Shown here one piece after another: positions 9,601 to 17,841 of a DNA stretch of 64,000 nt. The translations under genes and the position numbers were made by a program. The stretch spans positions 1-64,000 of the forward strand of contig NZ_VSSP01000008.1 in NCBI RefSeq assembly GCF_008312895.1. Direction: 5' to 3'. The notes beneath the pieces were generated by a model that worked only from the letters and a program-made list of their open reading frames with translations, had not been told where the DNA came from and did not search any database. Position 1 is the stretch's first letter. Each line of letters starts with the position of its first letter. The DNA is from Luteimonas suaedae (lineage in GTDB: Bacteria; Pseudomonadota; Gammaproteobacteria; Xanthomonadales; Xanthomonadaceae).

Positions 9601-11065
9601 CGGCGACTACACCACCGCCGTGGGCGCCGAGAGCTGGGCGATCGGCGGATCCGCCACCTCGCTCGGCTTCAACAGCTTCGCACAGGCCGACCGCGCCCTC
9701 GTGCTCGGCGCCAACGCTTGGACCACGGAGGAGGCAAGCGGCAGCGTCGCCCTCGGCGAAGGGTCACTGGCTGATCGCGCCGACGCCGTATCGGTCGGCG
9801 CGGCGCAGGCATGGACCGATGCCGGCGGCACCGTGCACGCGGCGATCGATCGTCAGATCACCAATGTCGCGGCGGGCACCGAGGCGACCGATGCGGTGAA
9901 CAAGGGGCAGCTCGATGCCGTCATCGCCGACCTGGGCGACATCGGCGACATCGGCACGACCGCGGTGCGCTACGACGACGGCGAGCGCAGGGACTCGGTC
10001 ACCCTGGCCGGCGAGGACGGCACCCGTATCCGCAATCTTGCCGCGGGAACGCAGGCGGGCGACGCGGTCAACGTCGCGCAACTGGATTCGGTGGCCACCG
10101 CATTCGGCGGCGGTGCCGCGCTCGGTGCCGACGGCATGCTGATGACGCCGACCTATGTCGTTCAGGGCGGCAGCTACTACAGCGTCGGCGATGCGATGGG
10201 TGCGCTCGACGGCGCCCTGTCCGGGCTCAACGGCCGCGTCAGCCAGCTCGAGCAGGGCGCGGGCAACGGCGGCGGTGGCGGCCAGGGACCGGCGATGGGC
10301 GCCGGCGACGGCCTCGCGATCGGCGAGGGCAGCGTTGCCGTCGACGGCAACGATACCGCCGTCGGCAGCGGCGCCACGGTGGCGGCGGAAAACAGCACAG
10401 CCGTGGGCAGCAACGCGGCGGTTTCAGCGCAGGCGACCGACGCGGTGGCGGTCGGCGCCGACGCGCAGGTCACCGCGTCCTCCGGCACCGCGCTCGGCCA
10501 GGGCGCATCGGTCACGGCCGACGGTGCAGTCGCAATCGGGCAGGGCTCGGTGGCGGACGAGGCCGGGACCGTGTCGGTCGGCAGCGCTGGCAGCGAGCGC
10601 AAGGTCAGCAACGTCGCCGCCGGCAGCGCGGCGACCGATGCGGCCAACGTCGGCCAGGTGCAGGCCGGCGATGCGCAGGCGGTGGCGTCCGCCAATGCCT
10701 ATGCCGACAGCACCGCGACGCGGACGCTGTCGTCGGCGAACGCCTACACGGACAGCCGCGTCGAGGCGCTCGGCAGCCAGTTCGAACAGCTCAGCGACGA
10801 CGTCTGGCACCGGCTCGGACGGCAGGACCGCCGCATCGACCGCATGGGCGCGATGAGCGCGGCGATGATGAACATGTCGACCAATGCCGCCGGCAGCCGC
10901 AGTCCGCGGGGGCGGGTCGCGGTGGGCGCGGGTTGGCAGAACGGCGAGAACGCGCTGTCGATCGGTTACTCGAAACAGCTTGGCGATCGCGCGTCCTTCA
11001 GCCTGGGCGGCGCGTTCAGCGGCGACGACCGGTCCGCCGGCGTCGGATTCGGCATCGATCTCTGA
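6620..11065 (+). CDS. Trimeric autotransporter adhesin (YadA-like, T5c)
   Basis: Outer-membrane adhesin of 1481 residues. The start at 6620 has a GCGAGG ribosome site and gives an extended signal peptide (MNRIYSKVWNSALQAMVVAS start, Arg-rich stretch, then LSLSLVLAAPVALA). The passenger is mostly YadA-head beta-roll repeats of the A-G-x-x-A-x-A-x-G type in two blocks, each opening with a YF..DG.GDGSDDA motif (about residues 762-780 for the second). Neck motifs (NVAAGTxxTDAVN) occur near 682, 1081, 1141 and 1328. A short coiled-coil stalk leads to a C-terminal trimeric barrel anchor ending GVGFGIDL. No type II secretion is needed for export. Similar Xanthomonas proteins (XadA) mediate attachment. 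Confidence 0.93.
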   Translation: MNRIYSKVWNSALQAMVVASELATAKGKSPRRGRRRRTLSGTAILSLSLVLAAPVALAAGSDEEDAGCTDPTVDAPADGCEREDGRIGTAEAASAAYFKADGSGDGSDDAVIEGDGAIAIGRNSGAVANATTAVGAESIAAGIGASAFGQGAAAFGDASAAIGQGAYAEGFGNTAVGAAAEASAEQAATAIGALSVAAGMGSTAIGGNAQAYGPGSLVGGFGAGANGEAGVALGASSRAMGGDFGVAVGGYSHAVGENAVGIGAFSTALGGGAIGIGGNSLAEGAHAVATGHNAAATGDGAIAVGGAAWTDLNGDGRPGVGEATFAEGAGAIAVGSQAAASGNGAQAVGQRAQALAARATAGGAGSLAAGEGATATGANSVANGSESSAYGYQSYADGDDSTALGSNSLALGAGATAIGTGANALGGDSVANGYGSLAGGERSVALGGDSQALSDDAVAVGGGSMASGMAGTAIGAGSAASDYATATGVASNATGFASSAYGVGAQALGDFSLALGTDARADGESSIAIGIQTNPWGEGGFRSVALGGMAGASGQDAVAVGTLTQAGGSSAVALGTTMTCLGFACIEQNTGAWGANSVAVGAGANAQADSSVALGSGASAGGVNSLAAGSFAQTWTDNSVALGPAALAMSENSVALGADSITTRDNTVSVGNESSGTTRQITNVAAGTETTDAVNKAQLDALADGIGDANHYFAADGAGDGSDDALALGEQATAAGANSVANGMDGAAFGAGSYADGDYATAVGSGSLALGEGASAIGSGTNALGDFSTASGYGAIAAGAGSSAIGTNALAGGESSFAGGNGAQANGGSAIALGADAISNGSLAVSIGAGAENNGFFAAAIGGLALADAPFSTAIGGLATASGWQATAVGSGAYAAGFDATATGAGATAGDGGVAIGAGAMSGYWGIDEDTGESVLVSTSGTAVGQNASASGRYSTALGGFSEGSFSAAGATGAYSTALGAGAYAGSYWDSDLVGDYTTAVGAESWAIGGSATSLGFNSFAQADRALVLGANAWTTEEASGSVALGEGSLADRADAVSVGAAQAWTDAGGTVHAAIDRQITNVAAGTEATDAVNKGQLDAVIADLGDIGDIGTTAVRYDDGERRDSVTLAGEDGTRIRNLAAGTQAGDAVNVAQLDSVATAFGGGAALGADGMLMTPTYVVQGGSYYSVGDAMGALDGALSGLNGRVSQLEQGAGNGGGGGQGPAMGAGDGLAIGEGSVAVDGNDTAVGSGATVAAENSTAVGSNAAVSAQATDAVAVGADAQVTASSGTALGQGASVTADGAVAIGQGSVADEAGTVSVGSAGSERKVSNVAAGSAATDAANVGQVQAGDAQAVASANAYADSTATRTLSSANAYTDSRVEALGSQFEQLSDDVWHRLGRQDRRIDRMGAMSAAMMNMSTNAAGSRSPRGRVAVGAGWQNGENALSIGYSKQLGDRASFSLGGAFSGDDRSAGVGFGIDL

Positions 11066-11214
11066 GCGCGGAAGCAGGATCTCCGTCCGCCGACGGATCT
11101 CCGCGGCGGACGGCACCGGACAGGGGCGGAAGCGCGCTTCCGTGAGGGCAGTCATCCGGACGGTGGCGGCAACGGCATCGACGGTACAAGTCAATTTCAA
11201 CCGAGGGGTTCATT

Positions 11215-13059
11215 GTGAGCAAAAAAAAACACGCCATGCGCATCCGCGCGCTGAGCGCGATGGTAATGACGGTCCTGGGGACGGCGTCGGTGCATGCCGC
11301 GCACGCCGGTGATCTCGATGTCGTCGGACCGCCTGCAGCACAGGCCGACGGCGCGCGACTGCATCGGCTGATCGTGAAGTACCGCGACGGCAGCGCGGAA
11401 CGCCGCGACGTGCCGGCCAAGCTGCGCGCGATCGAGTCCGCGGCGGCCCGTGCGCTGCCGCAGCGAGTGACGCGCGCGCGGACCGGCCTGCAGCCGAGCC
11501 ACGTGCGCACGCTGGCGATCGGCGCGGATGTGATCCGGTTCGCACATGCGCTGGATCACGCCGAAGGCGAGGCGTTGATGCGCGAGATCGCCGCCGATCC
11601 AGCGGTGGTGTACGTCGAGGCGGATCTCCGCCTGCAGCACACCGGCATCGCCACGCCGGCGCTGGCGCCGGACGACCAGTACTACGACCAGTACCAGTGG
11701 CACCTGAAGGACAACGATGGCGGCATCCGCGCACCGTCGGCCTGGGATGTGTCAGCCGGCGACGGCGTGGTGGTGGCGGTGCTGGACACCGGCATCACCG
11801 CGCATCCCGATCTCGACGACAACGTGCTCGAAGGCTACGACTTCATCACCGACAGCTTCGTGTCCCGGCGCGAGACCGACGAGCGCGTTCCCGGCGCGCA
11901 GGACCATGGCGATTGGAACCCGGAGGCGGGCGAGTGCTACGCCGGCTCGCCGGCGCAGCCCAGCAGCTGGCACGGCACGCACGTCTCCGGCACCGTCGCC
12001 GAACTCGGCAACAACGGCATCGGCATGGTCGGCGTGGCCTTCGACGCCAAGGTATTGCCGGTCCGCGTGCTCGGCCGCTGCGGCGGCTACACCTCCGACA
12101 TCGCCGATGCCGTGGTCTGGGCGTCCGGAGGCAGCGTGGACGGGGTGCCGGACAACGAGAACCCGGCGGAAGTGATCAACATGAGCCTGGGCGGCGGCGG
12201 CAGCTGCGGCGCGGCAATGCAGAGCGCGATCGATGGTGCGGTGGCGCGCGGCACCACGGTGGTGGTGGCTGCCGGCAACTCGGCTGCCGACGCTGCCAAT
12301 TTCTCCCCGGCCAGCTGCGACAACGTGATCACGGTGGGCGCCAACCGCATCAACGGCGGAATCGCCGGCTATTCCAACTACGGCGGCACGGTCGACCTGT
12401 CGGCGCCGGGCGGCGGTGGTGGTGTCGACGGCAATCCGGGCGGGTATGTCTGGCAGTCCTGGAACGACGGCGAGACGGTCCCGGGCGAGCCGGCCTACGT
12501 CGGCATGACCGGCACCTCGATGGCCGCACCGCATGTCGCCGGCGTGGCGGCGCTGGTGCAGAGCGCGGTCGAGACCCCGCTGGCTCCGCAGGCGCTGGAG
12601 CAGCTGTTGCGGGGCAGTGCGCGCCCGTTCCCGGTGGCGATCCCGACCGGCACGCCGATCGGCGCAGGCATCGTCGATGCCGTCGCCGCGCTCGAGACGG
12701 CGCTCGCCGAGCCCTGCGACCCGCAGGTCGAGGAATGCGGCCCCGAGGCGGCGCCGCTGGTCAACCGGGTTCCCGTCAACGGGCTGATCGGCGGCGGCGG
12801 CGCGCAGCTGCTGTTCAGGATCGAAGTCCCGGCCGGTACGCGCAGTCTCAACCTGCGCAGCTACGGCGGCAGTGGCGACGTCTCGCTGTACGTCTCCCGT
12901 GGCCGGGTGCCGACCGCTCAGACCCACGATCGCGCATCGAGCCGGCCCGGCAACAGCGAAGCGGTGGTGATCACCCATCCGGCCGAGGGCAGCTACTACT
13001 TGCTGGTGGTCGGCGACTACGCGTTTACCAACCTGAGCGTGCTGGGGCTGTTCCAGTAA
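11215..13059 (+). CDS. Secreted subtilisin-like serine protease (S8) with PPC domain
   Basis: Extracellular protease of 614 residues. A signal peptide (about 1-31, ending HAAHA) is followed by a propeptide (about 48-140) and the S8 domain with catalytic D191 (DTGITAHPDL), H253 (HGTHVSG) and S435 (GTSMAAPH), and oxyanion N355. A C-terminal PPC domain (about 505-614) is typical of enzymes exported by type II secretion. The start is GTG at 11215 with ribosome site GAGGGG. Nine consecutive A residues (11221-11229) follow the second codon. It is a plausible substrate of the secretion system in which it is embedded. Confidence 0.94.
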   Translation: MSKKKHAMRIRALSAMVMTVLGTASVHAAHAGDLDVVGPPAAQADGARLHRLIVKYRDGSAERRDVPAKLRAIESAAARALPQRVTRARTGLQPSHVRTLAIGADVIRFAHALDHAEGEALMREIAADPAVVYVEADLRLQHTGIATPALAPDDQYYDQYQWHLKDNDGGIRAPSAWDVSAGDGVVVAVLDTGITAHPDLDDNVLEGYDFITDSFVSRRETDERVPGAQDHGDWNPEAGECYAGSPAQPSSWHGTHVSGTVAELGNNGIGMVGVAFDAKVLPVRVLGRCGGYTSDIADAVVWASGGSVDGVPDNENPAEVINMSLGGGGSCGAAMQSAIDGAVARGTTVVVAAGNSAADAANFSPASCDNVITVGANRINGGIAGYSNYGGTVDLSAPGGGGGVDGNPGGYVWQSWNDGETVPGEPAYVGMTGTSMAAPHVAGVAALVQSAVETPLAPQALEQLLRGSARPFPVAIPTGTPIGAGIVDAVAALETALAEPCDPQVEECGPEAAPLVNRVPVNGLIGGGGAQLLFRIEVPAGTRSLNLRSYGGSGDVSLYVSRGRVPTAQTHDRASSRPGNSEAVVITHPAEGSYYLLVVGDYAFTNLSVLGLFQ

Positions 13060-13070
13060 CCGTTTCCGGT

Positions 13071-13112
13071 TGCGGTGCGGCTCGATTCCGTCGGGCCGCA
13101 CCGCATTTTTTT
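13071..13112 (+). terminator. Strong rho-independent terminator after the S8 protease
   Basis: A perfect 11-bp stem (13071-13081 with 13095-13105) with a 13-nt loop is followed by seven T. It separates the protease from gspH, so gspH-gspD need their own promoter. Confidence 0.92.
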
Positions 13113-13366
13113 GCTCGCCTTCTGTTTCCGGGAGAGCGTGTGGAGTCGCCTCTGCGAAGCGATGCTTTCTCCATGAAGGGAGAAGACAGGCAGATCGATC
13201 AAAAGCCGAACCGCTCGCTTTCGAGGCCCTGCCTTCGAGGAAGGACGCGAAAAACCCCACTACCGTCCCGGAGATCGGAGCAGAAGCATTTTTTCCGGTC
13301 GGCAGGTGCACGCCGGAGTGCTAAATTCCGAGGCTGTTTCCATTGCATGGGGTGTCGCGGCGCCAG
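13113..13366. other. Intergenic region before gspH; no gene seen
   Basis: Together with the terminator this makes a 307-bp gap. It contains imperfect short inverted and direct repeats (for example around 13215-13250, TTCGAGG twice), suggesting a degraded dispersed repeat at the right border of the inserted cassette. TAAATT at 13322-13327 could be a weak -10 box for gspH, without a convincing -35. No reading frame looks real. Confidence 0.4.
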
Positions 13367-13831
13367 ATGCCGGTTCGTGTCGCCAGGAGTCGCGGCTTTT
13401 CGCTGCTGGAAGTGCTGATGGTGGTCGCGCTGATCGCAGTCGCCAGCGTGCTTGCCGTCGGCGTGCTCAGCGGCGGCGTCGAGCGCCTGCAGCTGCGGTC
13501 CAGTGCCAAGGAACTCGCGGCGAACCTCCGCTTCACCCGTGCGCATGCGCTAGCGACCGGGGCGCCGCAGCGGTTCGTGATCGACCCCGTCGGCCACACC
13601 TGGCAGGGGCCGGCCGGGCGCTACGGCACCGTTCCGGACGCACTCGAGATCGTCTTCACCGGCGCCCGCGAGGTGCAACCGCGCGCGGACCAGGGTGCGA
13701 TCGTGTTCTTCGACGACGGCGCCTCCACCGGTGGGCGCGTGCAGCTGCGCTCCGGCGACGCGGCCTGGAACGTCGACGTGGCGTGGCTGACCGGCGAGGT
13801 GCGGCTGCACAGGGGGGCGTCCCCGCAATGA
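13367..13831 (+). CDS. gspH: Minor pseudopilin GspH
   Basis: Minor pseudopilin of the secretion pseudopilus tip, 154 residues. ATG 13367 gives a normal 10-residue leader and cleavage at G|FSLLEV, followed by a hydrophobic helix (VLMVVALIAVASVLAVGVL) and the GspH fold (FTRAHALATGAPQRF). An upstream TTG at 13343 is less likely. The stop overlaps the gspI start (ATGA at 13828-13831), indicating translational coupling. It starts the second half of the split operon. Confidence 0.93.
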   Translation: MPVRVARSRGFSLLEVLMVVALIAVASVLAVGVLSGGVERLQLRSSAKELAANLRFTRAHALATGAPQRFVIDPVGHTWQGPAGRYGTVPDALEIVFTGAREVQPRADQGAIVFFDDGASTGGRVQLRSGDAAWNVDVAWLTGEVRLHRGASPQ

Positions 13832-14373
13832 GCCGTCGCAACCGAAGTCCCTTTCAAGGAAACGCCGGCAGCGGGGAAAAGCAGCCGACGGCACGCTCTT
13901 GGCGGCCCGTGCCGCGGTATGGGAGCGGAGCTCCATGCCGCCGGCCAGAAGCGCGCTCGCAGCGCGGATACACCCTGATCGAGGTGCTGGTCGCATTCGC
14001 GGTACTGGCACTGGCGCTGACGTTGCTGCTGGGTACGCTGTCCGGCGCCACCCGCCAGGTGCGCTGGTCGGCGGATGCCGGGCGTGCGGCGCTGCATGCG
14101 CAATCATTGCTGGCGCAGGTGGGAGTGGGCGAGGTGCTGCAGCCCGGACGCAGCGACGGCACGTTCGACGATGGCCGCTACCGCTGGGTGCTGGAGGTCG
14201 CGCCATACATCGATCCGGCGTTGCCGCCGGCAGCGACCGCCGATCCGTTCGCGCCGCAGATGCTGGCGCTGCAGCTGACGGTGGCGTGGGGGCAGGGCGG
14301 CGCGCGCGAGCGCCTGCAGGTGCAGTCGCTGCGACTGGTGCAGGCTGATTCCGATGCCGGGTTGACGCTGTGA
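13828..14373 (+). CDS. gspI: Minor pseudopilin GspI
   Basis: Minor pseudopilin of the tip complex, 181 residues, start overlapping the gspH stop. The prepilin site G|YTLIEV lies after about 47 residues, a much longer leader than usual. The leader DNA includes a GC-rich hairpin (about 13907-13945). In-frame GTG 13909 would shorten the leader to about 20 residues but lacks a ribosome site. The hydrophobic helix VLVAFAVLALALTLLL and the GspI core follow. The end overlaps gspJ by GTGA. Confidence 0.9.
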   Translation: MSRRNRSPFQGNAGSGEKQPTARSWRPVPRYGSGAPCRRPEARSQRGYTLIEVLVAFAVLALALTLLLGTLSGATRQVRWSADAGRAALHAQSLLAQVGVGEVLQPGRSDGTFDDGRYRWVLEVAPYIDPALPPAATADPFAPQMLALQLTVAWGQGGARERLQVQSLRLVQADSDAGLTL

Positions 14374-15185
14374 CGCGGCGCGGCGCGCAGTGGAAACGCG
14401 GTTCCTGCCGGCGATTCATTGACGTCGGCCGTGGCGACGGCCTCGTTGGCGCGGGGGCGGCAGGAGCGTGGCAGCGCGGCGTCAGTCGTGGCGACGCCAT
14501 CATTCGGACCAGTTCGGCGGGTGGACGGCAACGCGGTGGACGGCAGCGCGGATTCACGTTGATCGAAATCCTGCTGGCGACGGTGCTGCTGGCCGCGGGC
14601 CTGGCACTGGCGTTCGCCACCCTGCGCGCCGCATCCGTGACCGTCGAGCGCGGCGACGACCTGGCGCAGCGCAGCGAGCGCATCCGCGCCGCCGAGGGTT
14701 TCCTGCGCCGGCGGCTGGTCTCGGCGCAGCCGATTGCGTTTGCCGCCGACGAGCGAACCGGTGCCCCGGTCCGCTTCCTCGGCGAAGCGCGGCGGATGCG
14801 CTTTGTCGCCGACCTGCCGAACTACCTCGGCCGCGGCGGCCCGGCGCTGCACGAAATCGGCGTCGGCCGGGACGACGAAGGCCTGCGCCTGCAGGTCGCC
14901 TTCGCCACGGTGCTGGCCGGCGAGACCGTGGAGGAGCGCGAACCGCGTCCGCCCGAGCCGTTGGCGACCGGCCTGTCCGGCGTGCGCTTCAGCTATCGCG
15001 GGCTGAACCAGGACGGCCGCCTGACCGGCTGGCTGGATGCCTGGACCGCCAGCCAGCAACTGCCGGTGCAGGTGCGGGTGGAAGTGGAAAGCGAGCGCGA
15101 CGGCGCCTGGCCGGTGCTGGTGGTCGCGCTGCCGCAGGGCAGCGGCCAAGTCGCCGACGGCGCCTTGCAGGAGTTGGCGCCATGA
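14370..15185 (+). CDS. gspJ: Minor pseudopilin GspJ with repeat-encoded long leader
   Basis: Minor pseudopilin, 271 residues from GTG 14370, which overlaps the gspI stop. Cleavage at G|FTLIEI occurs after 61 leader residues. I find no ATG, GTG or TTG closer in frame, so the long leader seems unavoidable. The leader DNA holds the same dispersed repeat as upstream of gspG, plus a partial second copy (14480-14513). The helix ILLATVLLAAGLALAF and a typical GspJ globular domain follow. It overlaps gspK by ATGA. Confidence 0.91.
   Translation: MTRRGAQWKRGSCRRFIDVGRGDGLVGAGAAGAWQRGVSRGDAIIRTSSAGGRQRGGRQRGFTLIEILLATVLLAAGLALAFATLRAASVTVERGDDLAQRSERIRAAEGFLRRRLVSAQPIAFAADERTGAPVRFLGEARRMRFVADLPNYLGRGGPALHEIGVGRDDEGLRLQVAFATVLAGETVEEREPRPPEPLATGLSGVRFSYRGLNQDGRLTGWLDAWTASQQLPVQVRVEVESERDGAWPVLVVALPQGSGQVADGALQELAP
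14405..14515. repeat. Leader repeat G, copy plus partial copy at gspJ
   Basis: Bases 14408-14455 match 3527-3574 upstream of the GspG mature region. A shorter related segment (14482-14513, GTGGCGACGCCATCATTCGG) matches the 3' half of the gspG copy. The whole stretch is read through in frame as GspJ leader. Confidence 0.65.
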
Positions 15186-16063
15186 GGCGCACCGCGCCGG
15201 CCACGGCGCACGCTCGCGGCGCTGCGCTGCTGCTGGTGCTTTGGCTGATCGCGCTGCTGACGGCGCTGGTCGGCGCGTTCGCGCTGACGGCACGGATCGA
15301 GCACATGCAGGGCCGCGTGCTGCATCGCGGCGTGGCCGGCGACCAGGCCGCGCGCGCCGGGCTGGAGTACGCGATGGGGCGCCTGACCGACCAGAATCCG
15401 GCCACGGCCTGGCTGCCCGATGGTCGCGAGTACGTCTGGACGTTCGCCGGCGCGCCACTGCGGGTGCGGATCGTCGACGAGAGCGGCAAGGTCGACTTGA
15501 ACGCGGCCGACCAGCCGCTGCTGTCGGCGCTGTTGCGGGTCGCCGGCGCCGAGCCGGGCCAGGCCGAAGCACTGGCCGGCGCGATCATGGACTGGCGCGA
15601 TGCCGATGACCTCGGCCAGCCGCAGGGCGCGGCCGAGGATCCGCAGTATGCCGCTGCCGGGCGGCCGTACGGCGCCAAGGACGCGCCATTCGAGAGCGTC
15701 GCCGAACTGGAACTGGTGCTGGGCATGACCGCGGACCTGTACGCCGCCATGGCCGAGCATGTGACGGTGCACAGCGGCATGCCGATGCCCGACCAGCGCT
15801 TCGCCGGCGCCGAGGTGCTGCAGGCGATGGGTGTCGACGCGGCGCCGATCCTTGCCCAGCGCGGCGAAACGCCGCGCCCGCAACTCGAGCCGGATCTCGT
15901 GGGAGGCGGGACCGGCACGTATAGTATCGACAGTCGCGCGCGGCTGCCGGACGGCCGCGATGCGGTCTTGCAGGCGGTGGTGCGCGTGGGCAGCAATGGT
16001 CTGCCGGGAGCGGTCTACACGCCGTTACGCTGGAAGGAGGGGACCTCGGCACCTGATGGCTGA
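15182..16063 (+). CDS. gspK: Pseudopilus tip protein GspK
   Basis: Large minor pseudopilin that caps the I-J-K tip, 293 residues. The N-terminus RG|AALLLVLWLIALLTAL lacks the usual Glu at +5, as is normal for GspK. It contains the helical insert with helix-hairpin-helix-like segments (VDLNAADQPLLSALL, MDWRDADD). ATGA overlap with gspJ and an 8-bp overlap with gspL fit an operon. Confidence 0.93.
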   Translation: MRRTAPATAHARGAALLLVLWLIALLTALVGAFALTARIEHMQGRVLHRGVAGDQAARAGLEYAMGRLTDQNPATAWLPDGREYVWTFAGAPLRVRIVDESGKVDLNAADQPLLSALLRVAGAEPGQAEALAGAIMDWRDADDLGQPQGAAEDPQYAAAGRPYGAKDAPFESVAELELVLGMTADLYAAMAEHVTVHSGMPMPDQRFAGAEVLQAMGVDAAPILAQRGETPRPQLEPDLVGGGTGTYSIDSRARLPDGRDAVLQAVVRVGSNGLPGAVYTPLRWKEGTSAPDG

Positions 16064-17249
16064 CGCCGACGACATCGCTGCGCGACCTTCGATCCGGCAG
16101 CGTTTCGGGCGCGTCGGCGGGCGGCTGCGTCCAGGCATGCACGGCTTCTGGTCGTGGTGGACGCGGGCGCTGCTGAGCTGGCTGCCGCTGCGGGTGCGGG
16201 AACTGCTGGGACTGGTGGAGCAGCGGCTGCTGCTGCGCCGCGAAGGCGCCGAGCTGGCGGTGATCCTGGAGCGCGGCGGGCAGTTGCGCGTGCTCGGCAT
16301 CCTGCCGTGGCCGGCACTACCGCCGGACGGGGATGTGTTGGGCCGCGTGCTGCGGCCGCAAGCCGCCGAACTGCCACGCTGGCTGCTGCTGCCGGCGTCG
16401 GCCGGGCTGCGCCGGCGCATGGCGCTGCCGGTCGCGGCCGCCGACCGGCTGCGCGAAGTGCTCGGGTTCGAGATCGATCGGCAGACCCCGTTCGCCGCGG
16501 CCGAGGTCTGCTTCGATGCGCGCCTGCTCGGCCGGCGCGACGACGGCCAGCTCGATGTCGAACTGGTGGTCGTGCCGCGGGCCGCGCTGGAGGCCGCGCT
16601 TGCCGCGCTCGGCCCGCTCGCCGACGGACTGGCCGGAGCCGACCTCGACGACGGCCGCGGCGAAACCCTCGGCATCAATCTGCTGCCGGAGGCCCGCCGT
16701 CATCGCCGGGTCGACCCGTGGCAGCGCTGGAATCTCGCTTTGGCCGCGGTCGCCGTGATCGCGGTGGCGGCCGGGCTGTGGCAGGTCCTCGAGAACCGCC
16801 GCGCCGCCGCCGAGGCCTTCGCGCAGGCGTCGCAGCCGCGGATCGAGCAGGCGCGGGCCGCGTCGGCGCAACGCCAGCAACTGGACGACCTGATCGAAGG
16901 CATGCGCTATCTCGAGGACATGCGCGCCGCACGCCCGACCATGGTCGAATTGCTGGACGAGCTGAGCCGGCGCCTGCCCGACAACACCTACCTGGAGAAG
17001 CTGGCGATCGAGAACGAACGCCTGCTGCTGATCGGGCTCAGCAACGAGGCCTCGGCGCTGATCGGGCAACTGGAGGATTCGGCGTTGTGGCGTTCGCCGG
17101 CGCTGACCGGCGCCCTGCAGCCCGACCCGCGCAGCCGCCGCGACCGCTTCACCCTGACCGCCGAGGTCGCCGTGGCCGCACCGCCTGCGGCGCCGGCTGG
17201 CGGCGGGGCGGCGGAGACGGGAGGTGCCGATGCGCAAGGCGATCGCTGA
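16056..17249 (+). CDS. gspL: Type II secretion protein GspL
   Basis: Bitopic inner-membrane protein that recruits GspE. It has 397 residues: a cytoplasmic actin-like domain (about 50-215), one membrane helix (LALAAVAVIAVAAGLW, about 228-243), and a periplasmic ferredoxin-like part with a PilN-like segment (LDELSRRLPDNTYLEKLAI). The start at 16056 was chosen for its ribosome site (GGAAGGAGGGG) and its overlap with gspK. Confidence 0.92.
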   Translation: MADADDIAARPSIRQRFGRVGGRLRPGMHGFWSWWTRALLSWLPLRVRELLGLVEQRLLLRREGAELAVILERGGQLRVLGILPWPALPPDGDVLGRVLRPQAAELPRWLLLPASAGLRRRMALPVAAADRLREVLGFEIDRQTPFAAAEVCFDARLLGRRDDGQLDVELVVVPRAALEAALAALGPLADGLAGADLDDGRGETLGINLLPEARRHRRVDPWQRWNLALAAVAVIAVAAGLWQVLENRRAAAEAFAQASQPRIEQARAASAQRQQLDDLIEGMRYLEDMRAARPTMVELLDELSRRLPDNTYLEKLAIENERLLLIGLSNEASALIGQLEDSALWRSPALTGALQPDPRSRRDRFTLTAEVAVAAPPAAPAGGGAAETGGADAQGDR

Positions 17250-17841
17250 CCGCGAGCGCTGGCTGGCGCTGGCGATCCTGCTGGCGCTGCTGGCGCTGGC
17301 CTATCTGGTACTGATCCATCCCTGGTGGACGCGGCCGATGCTGCAACTCGGCGAGCGCATCGACACGCTGCAGCAGCGCGACCTGCGCGCGCGCATGGTG
17401 CTGTCGCAGGCGCCGCAGCTGCGCGAGCGGACCGAAGCCTTCCAGGAGCAGGTGGCGCGGCTGCCAGGCTTCCTGCCCGAGCGCAGCCCGGAACTGGCCA
17501 CCGCCGCGCTGGTGCAACGGCTGGAGACCGCGGTGCTCGAAGCCAGCCCGGGCAACCGCAGCTGCGCGATCATCAACCGCTCGCCGCTCAGCGACGTGCG
17601 TCAGCAGCGGTTCCCGCGGGTGGTGGTGCAGGCGCGCATCCGCTGCGGCAGCCCGGAACTGGCGGCGGTGCTGCACGCGTTGGAGAGCGGCTCGCCGCGG
17701 TTGTTCGTCGACAACCTCAATATCCTGTCGCAGGCGCATTACATGGCCGCCGAGCAGGCGGACCAGGGCCTCGGCCTGGACGTGAGCTTCGACCTCTACG
17801 GCTATCTGCAGCCGTTGCCGGGAGGTGCCGATGCACGCTGA
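17230..17841 (+). CDS. gspM: Type II secretion protein GspM
   Basis: Inner-membrane protein that pairs with GspL. 203 residues: short cytoplasmic tail, a helix at about 12-31 (LALAILLALLALAYLVLI), then a coiled coil and periplasmic domain. ATG 17230 follows a GGAGGT ribosome site; the alternative GTG at 17224 lies inside that site. The start overlaps the end of gspL. The start context GGGAGGTGCCGATG recurs exactly at gspN. Confidence 0.9.
   Translation: MRKAIADRERWLALAILLALLALAYLVLIHPWWTRPMLQLGERIDTLQQRDLRARMVLSQAPQLRERTEAFQEQVARLPGFLPERSPELATAALVQRLETAVLEASPGNRSCAIINRSPLSDVRQQRFPRVVVQARIRCGSPELAAVLHALESGSPRLFVDNLNILSQAHYMAAEQADQGLGLDVSFDLYGYLQPLPGGADAR

Noticed and set aside
6980-10600. Regularly spaced repeats that might suggest a CRISPR array
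   Set aside because: The periodicity is protein-level (beta-roll repeats) inside one long open frame, with no conserved DNA repeat and spacer structure.
11083-11113. 10-bp hairpin after the adhesin gene as a terminator
   Set aside because: The stem is perfect but no T-run follows, so termination is not supported. It may be an mRNA end structure.
13017-13340. Small reading frames between the protease and gspH
   Set aside because: They overlap the terminator and repeat-like DNA, lack ribosome sites and resemble no family.
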